From contig JAJDUT010000017.1 in assembly GCA_022826515.1 (NCBI GenBank), forward strand, positions 47,096-111,095: a stretch of DNA of 64,000 nt, written 5' to 3'. This DNA is from Candidatus Latescibacterota bacterium (GTDB taxonomy: Bacteria; Latescibacterota; UBA2968; UBA8231). Position 1 is the first letter of the stretch. Every line of letters starts with the position of its first letter. The position numbers were made by a program, and so were the translations under genes. Under the pieces are notes generated by a model. It was not told the DNA's origin and made no database searches. It saw nothing but the letters and a program-made list of their open reading frames with translations. Below are positions 27,782 through 35,255 of this stretch, piece after piece.

Positions 27782-28693
27782 ATGCTACTCAACCCCGCGC
27801 CCGCCGAGTCCAAGCCGCACACCTTGCGCCGCCTTATGGCCGAGAAGACCCTGACCTTGCCCGGGGCCTTCAACGCACCCGTGGCCATGCTGGCCGAGCG
27901 CACCGGGTTCGAGGCCGTGTACATCTCCGGTGCCGGGCTGGCCAACGGCACGGCCGGCTACCCGGACGTCGGCCTGTTGGGCATGGACGAAATGGCGCGC
28001 CAAGCTGGCTACATTGCCAACTCAGTCCAAGTGCCCTGCATTTGCGATGCAGACACCGGATTTGGCGAGGTCTGGCAGGTGATGCGCACAGTGCGCGCGT
28101 ACGAGCGCGAAGGCTTGGCCGGGCTGCACTTAGAAGACCAAGTCATGCCCAAGCGCTGCGGCCACCTCGACGGCAAGGCCCTGATCGAGGTCGAGGAAAT
28201 GGAGCGCAAGATCGCCGCAGCCTGCTCGGCGAGGCAAGACCCGGACTTTGTCATCATCGCCCGCTGCGACGCCCGCGCCGTCGAGGGCTTTGAGCAAAGC
28301 GTCGAACGCGGCCAGCGCTACTTGGAAGCCGGCGCGGACGCAGTTTTTCCCGAGGCCATGCAGAGCACCGAGGAATTCGCCCGCTACGCCGAGCAAGTCA
28401 AAGGCCCGCTCCTCGCCAACATGACCGAATTCGGCAAATCGCCGTACCTATCGGTCGCAGAATTCGCCGCCATGGGATATTGCCTCGTGATTTTCCCTAT
28501 GAGCGCCTTTCGCACCATGATGAAGGCCGTCGAAGGGCTGTTCCGCGAACTGAAGGAAAAGGGCACTTTAGAAGGTGCTCTCGGACAGATGCAGACGCGA
28601 GACGAACTCTACGAACTACTCGGCTACGACGAGTACACCAAGCTAGACGCAACGCTGGCCGACCGCTTTCCCGAGAATGGAGAAAGCCGCTGA
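27782..28693 (+). CDS. prpB: Methylisocitrate lyase-like protein (ICL/PEP mutase family)
   Basis: Likely cleaves 2-methylisocitrate to pyruvate and succinate in the methylcitrate cycle. A phosphoenolpyruvate mutase-type barrel: PGAFNAPVAMLAERTGF, the metal-binding CDADTGFGE, LEDQVMPKRCGHLDGK with the KRCGH catalytic loop, and IIARCDARAVEGF. ATG 27782 follows purA by 3 bases. The next gene is a 2-methylcitrate-type synthase, supporting the role; a 2-methylcitrate dehydratase gene (prpD) is not in the window. Confidence 0.85.
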   Translation: MLLNPAPAESKPHTLRRLMAEKTLTLPGAFNAPVAMLAERTGFEAVYISGAGLANGTAGYPDVGLLGMDEMARQAGYIANSVQVPCICDADTGFGEVWQVMRTVRAYEREGLAGLHLEDQVMPKRCGHLDGKALIEVEEMERKIAAACSARQDPDFVIIARCDARAVEGFEQSVERGQRYLEAGADAVFPEAMQSTEEFARYAEQVKGPLLANMTEFGKSPYLSVAEFAAMGYCLVIFPMSAFRTMMKAVEGLFRELKEKGTLEGALGQMQTRDELYELLGYDEYTKLDATLADRFPENGESR

Positions 28694-28737
28694 ATTATTA
28701 GCCCCAAATTCACACTTTCCATAGAGAGATCTACAGA

Positions 28738-29868
28738 ATGACCGACAAATCCTACAGTCCCGGCCTCGAAGGCGTCATCGCCGGCGAGTCCGCCCTTTCG
28801 CGCATTGATATCGATATCAACCGCCTGATCCTGCACGGCTACGACCTAGTCGAACTGACCGAAAACGCCTCCTACGAAGAGGTCGCCTACTTGCTACTCT
28901 ACGGCGAGTTGCCGACGGTTGCCGAGTTGGCAAAATTCAACCAACAACTGCGCTCCCAGCGCGACCTGCCCGGCCCGGTGGTTGACCTGTTGCGCTCTGC
29001 TCCGGCGGACGCCCACCCCATGGACCTGCTGCGCACTGCGGTATCATCCCTAGCGTTTTTCGACGCCGAGACCCCTGACAACAGCCACGATGCCAATGTG
29101 CGCAAATCCGTGCGCTTGCTGGCCAAAATTCCCACTGCACTCGCCTATGGCTATCGCTTCTCGCAGGGCCTAGAGCCGGTAGCTCCCGACGCCGAGCTAG
29201 ACCACGCGGCCAATCTGCTCTACATGCTGCGCGGCGAAAAACCGCCCGCGTACGAAGTAGAGGCCATGAACACTTCGCTGATCCTCTACGCCGAGCACGG
29301 ATACAACGCCTCCACGTTTACCGCACGAGTCGTAGCTTCCACCCTCGCCGACATGTACGCCGCCATAACCGCGGCCATCGGCGCTCTGCACGGCCCCTTG
29401 CACGGCGGTGCCAACGAGGCGGCCATGCACATGCTCTTAGAGGTAGATTCGCCCGCAGCAGCCGAGCAGTGGGTCCTCGACGCGCTGGCGCAAAAGAAGA
29501 AGATCATGGGCTTTGGACATCGGGAATACAAAAGCGGCGACTCGCGAGTGCCGACGATGAAGAAGGTTGGCCGTCAGATCGCCGCCGCCATCGGTGACAC
29601 CAAGTGGCCGGATCTAGCCGACGTGGTCGAAGCGACGATGATGCGCGAAAAAGGCATCTTCCCCAACGTCGATTTTCCCTGCGCGTACACCTACTACATG
29701 ATGGGCATCCCGATCCCGCTCTACACCCCCATCTTCGTGGCCAGCCGCGTGGTGGGCTGGGCAGCGCACGTGATCGAACAGCACGACGCCAACCGGCTCA
29801 TCCGCCCCAACCACATCTACACCGGGCCGGAGCATCGCCCGTTTGTCGCGCTCGGCGAGCGGGGCTGA
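28738..29868 (+). CDS. prpC: 2-methylcitrate synthase / citrate synthase
   Basis: Condenses propionyl-CoA (or acetyl-CoA) with oxaloacetate. Family marks: SPGLEGVIAGESALSRIDID, LLLYGELPT, NTSLILYAEHGYNASTFTAR with the first active-site His, GALHGPLHGGANEAAM, IMGFGHREYKSGDSR with the second, and FPNVDFPCAYTYYMMGIP with the catalytic Asp. 376 aa fits the short PrpC/citrate synthase II type, and adjacency to prpB favours 2-methylcitrate. ATAGAGAGAT precedes the ATG. It ends tail to tail, 2 bases from the DUF4416 gene. Confidence 0.87.
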   Translation: MTDKSYSPGLEGVIAGESALSRIDIDINRLILHGYDLVELTENASYEEVAYLLLYGELPTVAELAKFNQQLRSQRDLPGPVVDLLRSAPADAHPMDLLRTAVSSLAFFDAETPDNSHDANVRKSVRLLAKIPTALAYGYRFSQGLEPVAPDAELDHAANLLYMLRGEKPPAYEVEAMNTSLILYAEHGYNASTFTARVVASTLADMYAAITAAIGALHGPLHGGANEAAMHMLLEVDSPAAAEQWVLDALAQKKKIMGFGHREYKSGDSRVPTMKKVGRQIAAAIGDTKWPDLADVVEATMMREKGIFPNVDFPCAYTYYMMGIPIPLYTPIFVASRVVGWAAHVIEQHDANRLIRPNHIYTGPEHRPFVALGERG

Positions 29869-29870
29869 CC

Positions 29871-30395
29871 TCAGTCGCGCACTCTTAGCAACCAAGACCG
29901 CATATCGAGCAAGAAACGCTGCATTGCATCGCCCTGGTAGTCGGGATACGTCCACTCCAAAGGCCGGTAGCGTCCCCGCTGATAGAGTAGAGTCACCTCG
30001 GCGTAGAGCTGCGGGGCAATGCAGATGCGGTGGCCAGCGCACTTAGTCGTGGCCAACACCAAGCTCTCGATCGACAGCAGTCCCGGGTCGATATTGGCGC
30101 GGCGGCACTGCCCTTGGCTCATCGTCCGTTCCAGCGCCATGGTCTGCGCTTTGACGGCCGCCAACTCGGCGGGGTCGATCCGCTGTTTAAAGCACACGAG
30201 CTGTTTGTGCAGTCCCGCGCCCATTTCCGCTTCGTAGTACGAGGTAAAATCAAAATCATAGGTCTCACTGGCCGCGAACAGGGTGCCGAAGCATTCAATG
30301 AGGCCGATTTTGGCGTCGGCGAACGTATCAGGGGAATCGGCCAATACCGCACAGACTAGTGCGACGGGCGTGGAGGGCTGGAGATCGATGGGCAT
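29871..30395 (-). CDS. DUF4416 family protein (174 aa)
   Basis: Function unknown. Recognised from the family pattern: YDFDFTSYYEAEMGAGLHKQ, CFKQRIDPAELAAVKA, RRANIDPGLLSIESLVLATT, HRICIAPQLYAEVTLLYQ and WTYPDYQ. Members are usually ~175-190 aa. ATG 30395 is chosen over a TTG four codons upstream. Isolated on the minus strand between prpC and an aldolase gene. Confidence 0.8.
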   Translation of the reverse strand: MPIDLQPSTPVALVCAVLADSPDTFADAKIGLIECFGTLFAASETYDFDFTSYYEAEMGAGLHKQLVCFKQRIDPAELAAVKAQTMALERTMSQGQCRRANIDPGLLSIESLVLATTKCAGHRICIAPQLYAEVTLLYQRGRYRPLEWTYPDYQGDAMQRFLLDMRSWLLRVRD

Positions 30396-30452
30396 CTTAT
30401 ATAGCAACCTGCATGACTTGGATTCAAGCTATGGACCGTCTTGTTTCTACTA

Positions 30453-30490
30453 TTCTGCGTCCATCTGCGTCCATCTGCGGATTATCTTAG
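30453..30490. repeat. CATCTGCG-type dispersed repeat, copy 1
   Basis: CTGCGTCCAT is repeated twice and followed by CTGCGGATTATCTTAG. Similar blocks lie at 50976 and 63912. The rest of the 30396-30604 gap holds no gene I can support. Confidence 0.65.
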
Positions 30491-30604
30491 AAATGATTTA
30501 GGCTTGCAACAAAAGGCAAGGCCCCCAATCGCGTCAATTTCTGCGGTGGGATCGGTTTGCTATTTTATCGCAGCGATTTCCACCTTCATTCAGGAAAGGC
30601 CACC

Positions 30605-31663
30605 ATGCGTATAGAAGACCTCGACACGCCCGCTCTCCTCGTCGATCTCGACGGCTTGGAGGACAACCTCGACCGCTACCAACGCTACTTTGACGAGCAC
30701 GGCATTGGCCTGCGGCCCCACATCAAAACCCACAAGTGCGTGGCCATCGCCCATATGCAAATGCGTCGCGGGGCAATCGGCATTACCTGCCAGAAGTTAG
30801 GGGAAGCCGAGGTCATGGCCGAAGGCGGGGTCGGTCGCGACATCCTGATTCCCTACAACATCATCGGCGCGCAAAAACTGGCGCGGCTGGTCGCGCTGGC
30901 TCGGGACACCCGGCTGACCGTGGCGGCCGATTCCGAGTACACCGTGCAGGGGCTAGCCGATGCCGCTGCGGCAGCGGATGTCACCGTGGGCGTGGTCGTC
31001 GAACTCGACCGCGGCCGCACGGGCGTAGGCTCGCCTGGGGCGGCGGCAGCCCTCGGCGAAAAAATCGATCAAGCCCCCAACATCGAACTCCGGGGCATCA
31101 TGTCCATGCCAGCGACTCCAGACATGCGGCCGCTAATCCAAGAGACGCTCGCGCACTTCGACCGCAAGGGCCTGCCGCATCCCATCGTCAGCGGCGGTAG
31201 CACTCCGGGCGCGTTTATGGCGCACGAGATTCCCGAACTGACCGAGTACCGGGCCGGCGAGTACCCTGTCGGCGGAGTCGGCCATCTCCGCCGGGGAACC
31301 CACAGCGTCGATCAGTGCGCTGGCCGGGTACTGATGACCGTGGTCAGCCGACCGACCGCGGACCGCGCCATTCTCGACGGGGGCAGCAAGTCGCTCAGCG
31401 CCGCGGTCCACCGTCAGGAGGATGGCGCGTCCATCATGGGCCATATCGTCGAGTACCCCCAAGCCGTGTTCTCCGGAGCCTCGGAAGAACACGGACATGT
31501 CGATCTGTCGGCCTGCGACGACAAGCCCCAAATCGGCGAACAGGTGCAGGTCTTGCCGGTTCATCCCTGCCCCTGTTTCAACGAACACGACCAGATCTTT
31601 GCCGTGCGCCGCGGCCGCGTGGAAGCCGTCTGGCCGGTTGACGCCCGCGGGCAGATACGCTGA
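30605..31663 (+). CDS. Type III PLP enzyme, D-threonine aldolase / 3-hydroxy-D-aspartate aldolase-like (352 aa)
   Basis: Alanine-racemase N-terminal barrel with a D-serine dehydratase-like C-terminal domain. The PLP lysine is in LRPHIKTHKC, followed by KLGEAEVMAEGGV, VVELDRGRTGVG and VSGGSTPG. The C-terminal HPCPCFNEHDQIF carries the His and Cys that bind a divalent metal in DSD1-type enzymes. Likely acts on a beta-hydroxy D-amino acid; the substrate is not certain. ATG 30605 follows AGGAAAGG. The RraA-like gene follows after 12 bases, so the two probably form a catabolic operon. Confidence 0.82.
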   Translation: MRIEDLDTPALLVDLDGLEDNLDRYQRYFDEHGIGLRPHIKTHKCVAIAHMQMRRGAIGITCQKLGEAEVMAEGGVGRDILIPYNIIGAQKLARLVALARDTRLTVAADSEYTVQGLADAAAAADVTVGVVVELDRGRTGVGSPGAAAALGEKIDQAPNIELRGIMSMPATPDMRPLIQETLAHFDRKGLPHPIVSGGSTPGAFMAHEIPELTEYRAGEYPVGGVGHLRRGTHSVDQCAGRVLMTVVSRPTADRAILDGGSKSLSAAVHRQEDGASIMGHIVEYPQAVFSGASEEHGHVDLSACDDKPQIGEQVQVLPVHPCPCFNEHDQIFAVRRGRVEAVWPVDARGQIR

Positions 31664-31675
31664 AAGGAGCGAATT

Positions 31676-32377
31676 GTGGATTTTGCCGAATTGAGCGAAA
31701 AACTAAAGGTGGCTAGCACCGCGACCCTGACGTCCGTGCTCCGCAACAAAGGACTGCACAACACGTTTATGCACCAAGTCACGCCCCTCGCGCCCGACAT
31801 GCAGATGGTCGGCCGGGCCTTTACCCTGCGCTACATCCCCGCGCGCGAAGACCTCGACGAAGTCCCACTAGACAACCTAAAAGACGTGCAGCGGATCGGC
31901 ATTGAGCAGGTAACCTCAGGCGACGTGTTCGTCATCGATGCACGCGGCGACACTCGCGCCGGGACCATGGGGTCCATCCTAGCGGCGCGGCTGCAGGTGC
32001 GGGGCTGCGCGGGGATCGTCACCGACGGGGCCTATCGCGACTCGCCTACTATCGTCGCGTCGGGATTGCCCGCCTATGCAGCGGCCATGAACGCCCACAC
32101 TAACAAAACCATCCACCACCCCAGCGAAATCCAGGTACCCATCGCCTGCGGCGGCGTGGCGGTATTCCCCGGCGACATCCTCGTCGGCGACGGAGAAGGG
32201 GTCGTAGTCATACCCGCGCATCTAGCCGAAGAGGTCGCCATCGAGGCCGAGGAGATGGAGCAAAAGGAGCGCTTCATCACCGAGAAAATCCGCGCCGGAG
32301 CCAGCATCGTCGGCACCTATCCCCCCGACGAGCAGACCTTGGCCGAGTACCAAGCCTGGAAAGCAAACCAACCGTAG
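31676..32377 (+). CDS. RraA-like / HMG aldolase family protein (233 aa)
   Basis: Belongs to the fold shared by the RNase E regulator RraA and 4-hydroxy-4-methyl-2-oxoglutarate aldolase / oxaloacetate decarboxylase. GTMGSILAARLQVRG and GIVTDGAYRDSPTI carry the Arg/Asp site; GGVAVFPGDILVGDGEGVVVIP is the typical C-terminal signature. A metabolic aldolase or decarboxylase role is more likely than RNase control given its coupling to an amino-acid aldolase gene. GTG start with AAAGGAG 7 bases upstream. Confidence 0.82.
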   Translation: MDFAELSEKLKVASTATLTSVLRNKGLHNTFMHQVTPLAPDMQMVGRAFTLRYIPAREDLDEVPLDNLKDVQRIGIEQVTSGDVFVIDARGDTRAGTMGSILAARLQVRGCAGIVTDGAYRDSPTIVASGLPAYAAAMNAHTNKTIHHPSEIQVPIACGGVAVFPGDILVGDGEGVVVIPAHLAEEVAIEAEEMEQKERFITEKIRAGASIVGTYPPDEQTLAEYQAWKANQP

Positions 32378-32418
32378 GATCATCGCGATCAATTCGTCGC
32401 GCTGTTGAGCAACCTTGC

Positions 32419-32450
32419 GTAGGGGCACCTCTTGTGGGTGCCCTTCGTAC
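32419..32450. repeat. GTAGGGGC-type hairpin repeat, copy 2
   Basis: GTAGGGGCACC and GGGTGCCCTTCGTAC form a stem around TCTTGT with a small mismatch near the end. It lies between the convergent RraA-like and sulfatase genes and could terminate either. Confidence 0.65.
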
Positions 32451-32470
32451 GTTTCCCCCTTGTGGCCGCT

Positions 32471-33811
32471 TTAGCCCAAACGCCGTCGCAAGCGGCGCGC
32501 GAGATCGCCAACCACATCAGGGGCAGTAGCGGCGATGTTGTCCAACTCGTCGGGATCCTGTTCAAGGTCGTAGAGTTCGTCGCAGTCGTTGTAATTCTGG
32601 ATGTATTTGTGCGTACCCGTGCGAATGCAGCGGAAGTTGCGCAGAGCAGCGACTGTCTCTTGGCGGTGGGTGTCGGTCTGGCCGTCGAGGATCGGTTGCA
32701 GCGAGCGGGCGTCAATATCTTGCTGCGGCGCGAGCTGAGCGAAGTCGCATATCGTGGCATTGAGGTCGATGAGTTCGCACAGCGCGTCACAGACGCGGCC
32801 TCCGGCGATATCCGGTCCGGCGATGATCAGCGGTACGCGCAGACTGGCCTCGTACGCGGCGCTCTTGGTGTACAGCCCGTGGTCGCCGAGCAGCTCGCCG
32901 TGGTCGGAGGAGAAGATGATATAGGTGTTGTCGAGCTGGTCGCGTTTTTCGAGCGTGTCGAGGATCTGACCGATCTGGTCGTCAATGAGTTCTATGGCGG
33001 CGCAGTATTGGCGGCGGGTTTGGGCGATTTGGTCGCGCGTGAAGTATGCGGCGCGTTTTTTGATCCACTCGGGTTTGCCAGCGAGGGAGTCGTCGATGGC
33101 TGGGGGCATTGCCGCGTCGCGGTAGCGGTCGCCGTATTCGGTCGGCGGGTCAAAGGGATCGTGCGGGCCGACGAAACTGACGAAATAGTGCCAAGGGAAG
33201 TCGTCGGGTACATTGGCGATCCATTCGGCAGCGCGGCGACCGATATAGGCATCCTCAAAGTCCGCGCTGTCCAGCGGCGAATCGCGGCAGTCGGTAATCC
33301 AACTGGTGGCAGCCCGTTGTCGATAGTCCTGGTGAAATGTCGCCAACTTCCCTTCGCCGGCTAGGTAGTGCGTGTAGGGACCAATCGGCGTGGACGAGGA
33401 GCCGGCGTGCATTTTGCCCTCGCATTCCTCTGGATGGGTGAAGCCCCAGCTATAGGCGTAGGGCCGGTCGCCGTAGCGGCCATTGTAGCCATCGGATTTG
33501 CGCAGGTCGAGCTTGCCAACGCAACCGACGCGATAGCCGGCGTCGCGTAGCCGCTGATAGTAGGTGGTGGTGCCCGAGGGCAGCCGCCCCGAATTGTCCA
33601 AGCAGCCGAGACGGCTCGATTGCAGGCCAGAGGCCAAGCCGATCCGCGCCGGTGCGCAGACGGGAGCGTTGGTGGTGCATTGGGTGAAGCGGACGCCAGC
33701 GGCGGCAAGGCGGTCGAGGTTGGGCGTCCGCAGGAAGTCGGCACCGGCAACGCCGAGATAGTCGTGGCGGTGCTGATCATCCATGATGAAGAGGATATTG
33801 GGACGAGGCAT
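32471..33811 (-). CDS. Sulfatase (formylglycine type, 446 aa)
   Basis: Hydrolyses sulphate esters, probably of polysaccharides. The N-terminal NILFIMDDQHRHDYLG binds the metal, C52-A-P-A-R56 is the C-x-P-x-R motif whose Cys is matured to formylglycine, GCVGKLDLR follows, and SSDHGELLGDHGLYTK provides further metal ligands. No signal peptide, so cytoplasmic or exported by another route. ATG 33811 is chosen because MPRPNILFI is the family start; the frame opens 21 codons earlier. Confidence 0.9.
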   Translation of the reverse strand: MPRPNILFIMDDQHRHDYLGVAGADFLRTPNLDRLAAAGVRFTQCTTNAPVCAPARIGLASGLQSSRLGCLDNSGRLPSGTTTYYQRLRDAGYRVGCVGKLDLRKSDGYNGRYGDRPYAYSWGFTHPEECEGKMHAGSSSTPIGPYTHYLAGEGKLATFHQDYRQRAATSWITDCRDSPLDSADFEDAYIGRRAAEWIANVPDDFPWHYFVSFVGPHDPFDPPTEYGDRYRDAAMPPAIDDSLAGKPEWIKKRAAYFTRDQIAQTRRQYCAAIELIDDQIGQILDTLEKRDQLDNTYIIFSSDHGELLGDHGLYTKSAAYEASLRVPLIIAGPDIAGGRVCDALCELIDLNATICDFAQLAPQQDIDARSLQPILDGQTDTHRQETVAALRNFRCIRTGTHKYIQNYNDCDELYDLEQDPDELDNIAATAPDVVGDLARRLRRRLG

Positions 33812-33905
33812 TGGAGGGTTCCTTGGCGTTTTAGGTGACTTGAACGAGTGCGAAGTGTGTGGGGCCGAATTCATTTCAATCTACCCAGCCGCCAGTCTCG
33901 CTTCA

Positions 33906-34000
33906 AGCAAGCCGCTATGACGATCGACTATCCAATCCCATTTGCAGCATTCGCCCGCTTTGAGCGACTCACCTCCGAGAAGCCGCTGCTGCACTGCGAG
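33906..34000 (+). repeat. Boundary repeat A: 5' end of glycosidase-like gene
   Basis: From AGCAAGCCGCT through the first 28 codons of a truncated gene. From codon 6 to 27 it matches the intact gene at 39524 in 61 of 66 bases, with changes mostly at third positions. It marks the left edge of module 1. Right after the break an inverted repeat TCCGACC (34012)/GGTCGGA (34038) encloses a small ATTGC-GAA-GCAAT hairpin. Confidence 0.85.
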
Positions 34001-34135
34001 CTGGGGGGCGGTCCGACCATTGCGAAGCAATCCAATCGGTCGGATATTGAGGAAGCGTATTGCCTTACTGCTGACCGTGCGATCTCGGTCTTGGACGGCA
34101 GACAATATCTCGTTCAGATTGCAGCAAAGGAGTGA
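33917..34135 (+). pseudogene. Truncated glycosidase-like gene start fused to unrelated sequence (72 codons)
   Basis: Codons 1-28 (IPFAAFARFERLT, EKPLLHC) copy the N-terminus of the intact gene at 39524-40510. After CEL the homology stops and the frame runs on with unrelated residues (SDIEEAYCLTADRAISVL) to a stop. The last codons, GCAAAGGAG, contain the ribosome binding site of the next gene. I read it as a relic, but it could still be translated as a leader peptide for the HEPN module. Confidence 0.65.
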
Positions 34136-34140
34136 TATAA

Positions 34141-34605
34141 ATGGCCAAACTACTTGAGGACATACTGAAGCAGAAACAAGAACAACAGGAAGCGTCGGAA
34201 TTTGAACATGTAGCAGTTCGTCAGGAATGGATATCCAACTGCGAAAAGCTCATGTCGAAGATAGCTGAGTGGTTACAGCCTCTTAAAGACAAAAACTGGC
34301 TGGAGATCCAGTCAGAGAATATTCCGATTCGGGAAGACCAGCTTGGGGATTATGAAGTCCGATCTATACGACTCGTCTTTTTAGACAGCCAGATTCTCAC
34401 CTTCAGACCAGTCGGGCGTTTTATTATAGGTACGCAAGGGCGAGTCGATGTGATCTCGGGCAGCACCCTGCTCGCAATGCTGCTGCATAGAGGAAATGAC
34501 GAGTGGGACTTTGCGAGGCGAGAGGGCAGATACGGAAAACCTGTACGGTGGGAATTCAATAAAAGTACCTTAGAGGAATTTCTAGCTGAGTTCCTAGAAG
34601 AATAA
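34141..34605 (+). CDS. Hypothetical protein, probable partner of HEPN protein (154 aa)
   Basis: No recognised family. The N-terminus is a charged, glutamine-rich helix (LKQKQEQQEASEFEHVAV); the rest is alpha/beta with IRLVFLDSQILTFRPVGRF and ends in an acidic tail (EEFLAEFLEE). AAAGGAG lies 9 bases upstream of ATG 34141. Its stop is 2 bases before the ATG of the HEPN gene, so the two are surely translated together; an antitoxin, sensor or regulator role is inferred only from that. Confidence 0.65.
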   Translation: MAKLLEDILKQKQEQQEASEFEHVAVRQEWISNCEKLMSKIAEWLQPLKDKNWLEIQSENIPIREDQLGDYEVRSIRLVFLDSQILTFRPVGRFIIGTQGRVDVISGSTLLAMLLHRGNDEWDFARREGRYGKPVRWEFNKSTLEEFLAEFLEE

Positions 34606-34607
34606 AA

Positions 34608-35138
34608 ATGCGCGAGTTCACTTGTGATTCGCTCCTCGAATGGTACGTCTTGCTTCAACAAAATGTGCGCGACCTCGGCGACGAGCATTTCGAATCTTTC
34701 ACACCGACTGAGCGCGACGAATTTCGTGCCGACCTGCTTGAGGAGATACGTAAAGACTACGCGTTCAAGCTCCTTACGCTCTTGGAGGCAGGTATCCGAG
34801 AGGATTTTCTCGTATCTCTAAAACGAAGAAAGCGCGATAGAGTAAGCAGAGCGTATCGCGATCTATGTAAAAAATATCGCCGTGAGACTCGTCAAGTTGG
34901 TAAGCAGGCTACTCAGGCGTGTAGGCGGATTCCCCTCGATCGGATCTTCGACGAGTTACGAGACTGTTTCAGCGGTATCGACGAGGCGTTTCAGAGGGAT
35001 TGCTCGGCAACCAAGGGATACTTCAAGTTTCGGAATTGGTATGCACACGGTCGGATTCGCACAATGCCGGTTGTTCCCGATCCAGAGGACGTATATGAGG
35101 CGTACGAGCAGTTTCAGGAGAAGGTGCTGGATAGGTAA
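34608..35138 (+). CDS. HEPN-domain protein, predicted RNase toxin (176 aa)
   Basis: An all-helical, highly charged protein. Near the C-terminus FRNWYAHGR contains R142-N-W-Y-A-H147, the Rx4H motif of HEPN ribonucleases in toxin-antitoxin and abortive-infection systems. The N-terminal ~110 residues (CDSLLEWYVLLQQNV, RKRDRVSRAYRDLCKKYRRE) are helical and basic. Coupled to the 154-aa gene upstream. The pair sits exactly between boundary repeats A and B, ending 1 base before B begins. Function inferred; the HEPN call rests on the motif and its sequence surroundings. Confidence 0.65.
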   Translation: MREFTCDSLLEWYVLLQQNVRDLGDEHFESFTPTERDEFRADLLEEIRKDYAFKLLTLLEAGIREDFLVSLKRRKRDRVSRAYRDLCKKYRRETRQVGKQATQACRRIPLDRIFDELRDCFSGIDEAFQRDCSATKGYFKFRNWYAHGRIRTMPVVPDPEDVYEAYEQFQEKVLDR

Positions 35139-35139
35139 C

Positions 35140-35237
35140 CTCATTCAGCTTGGTGGTGAACTGGGAATCACCTAGTAGCCGCTATGCAGACCGACACCCC
35201 AATCCCATTTGCAGCATTCGCCCGCTTCAAGCGGCTA
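35140..35237 (+). repeat. Boundary repeat B: AAA ATPase 3' end plus glycosidase-like 5' end
   Basis: 35140-35175 reads LIQLGGELGIT-stop, matching the last residues of the AAA ATPase at 39514 (LRQLDGELVIT-stop). The adjoining CCGCTATG and codons for PIPFAAFARF(K)RL match the start of the glycosidase-like gene at 39524. Thus the whole AAA-stop/glycosidase-start junction exists here as a second, diverged copy. Confidence 0.85.
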
Positions 35238-35255
35238 GTGACCGTAGCACCATGA
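35184..35255 (+). pseudogene. 23-codon relic or leader ORF overlapping the MmeI-like gene start
   Basis: ATG 35184 opens a frame for MQTDTPIPFAAFARFKRL plus five residues, the N-terminus of the glycosidase-like protein cut after ~18 codons. Its TGA (35253-35255) overlaps the ATG (35252) of the next gene as ATGA, so ribosomes finishing the relic could restart on the restriction-modification gene. It may be chance or a maintained leader. Confidence 0.55.

Noticed and set aside
30453..30490. Possible CRISPR-like array at the CTGCGTCCAT repeats
   Set aside because: Units are ~10 bases with no spacers and there are no cas genes in the window.
34882..35175. 97-codon frame ending QLGGELGIT
   Set aside because: Only its last ~12 codons are meaningful, as a relic of the AAA ATPase end; the rest is a shadow of the HEPN gene.
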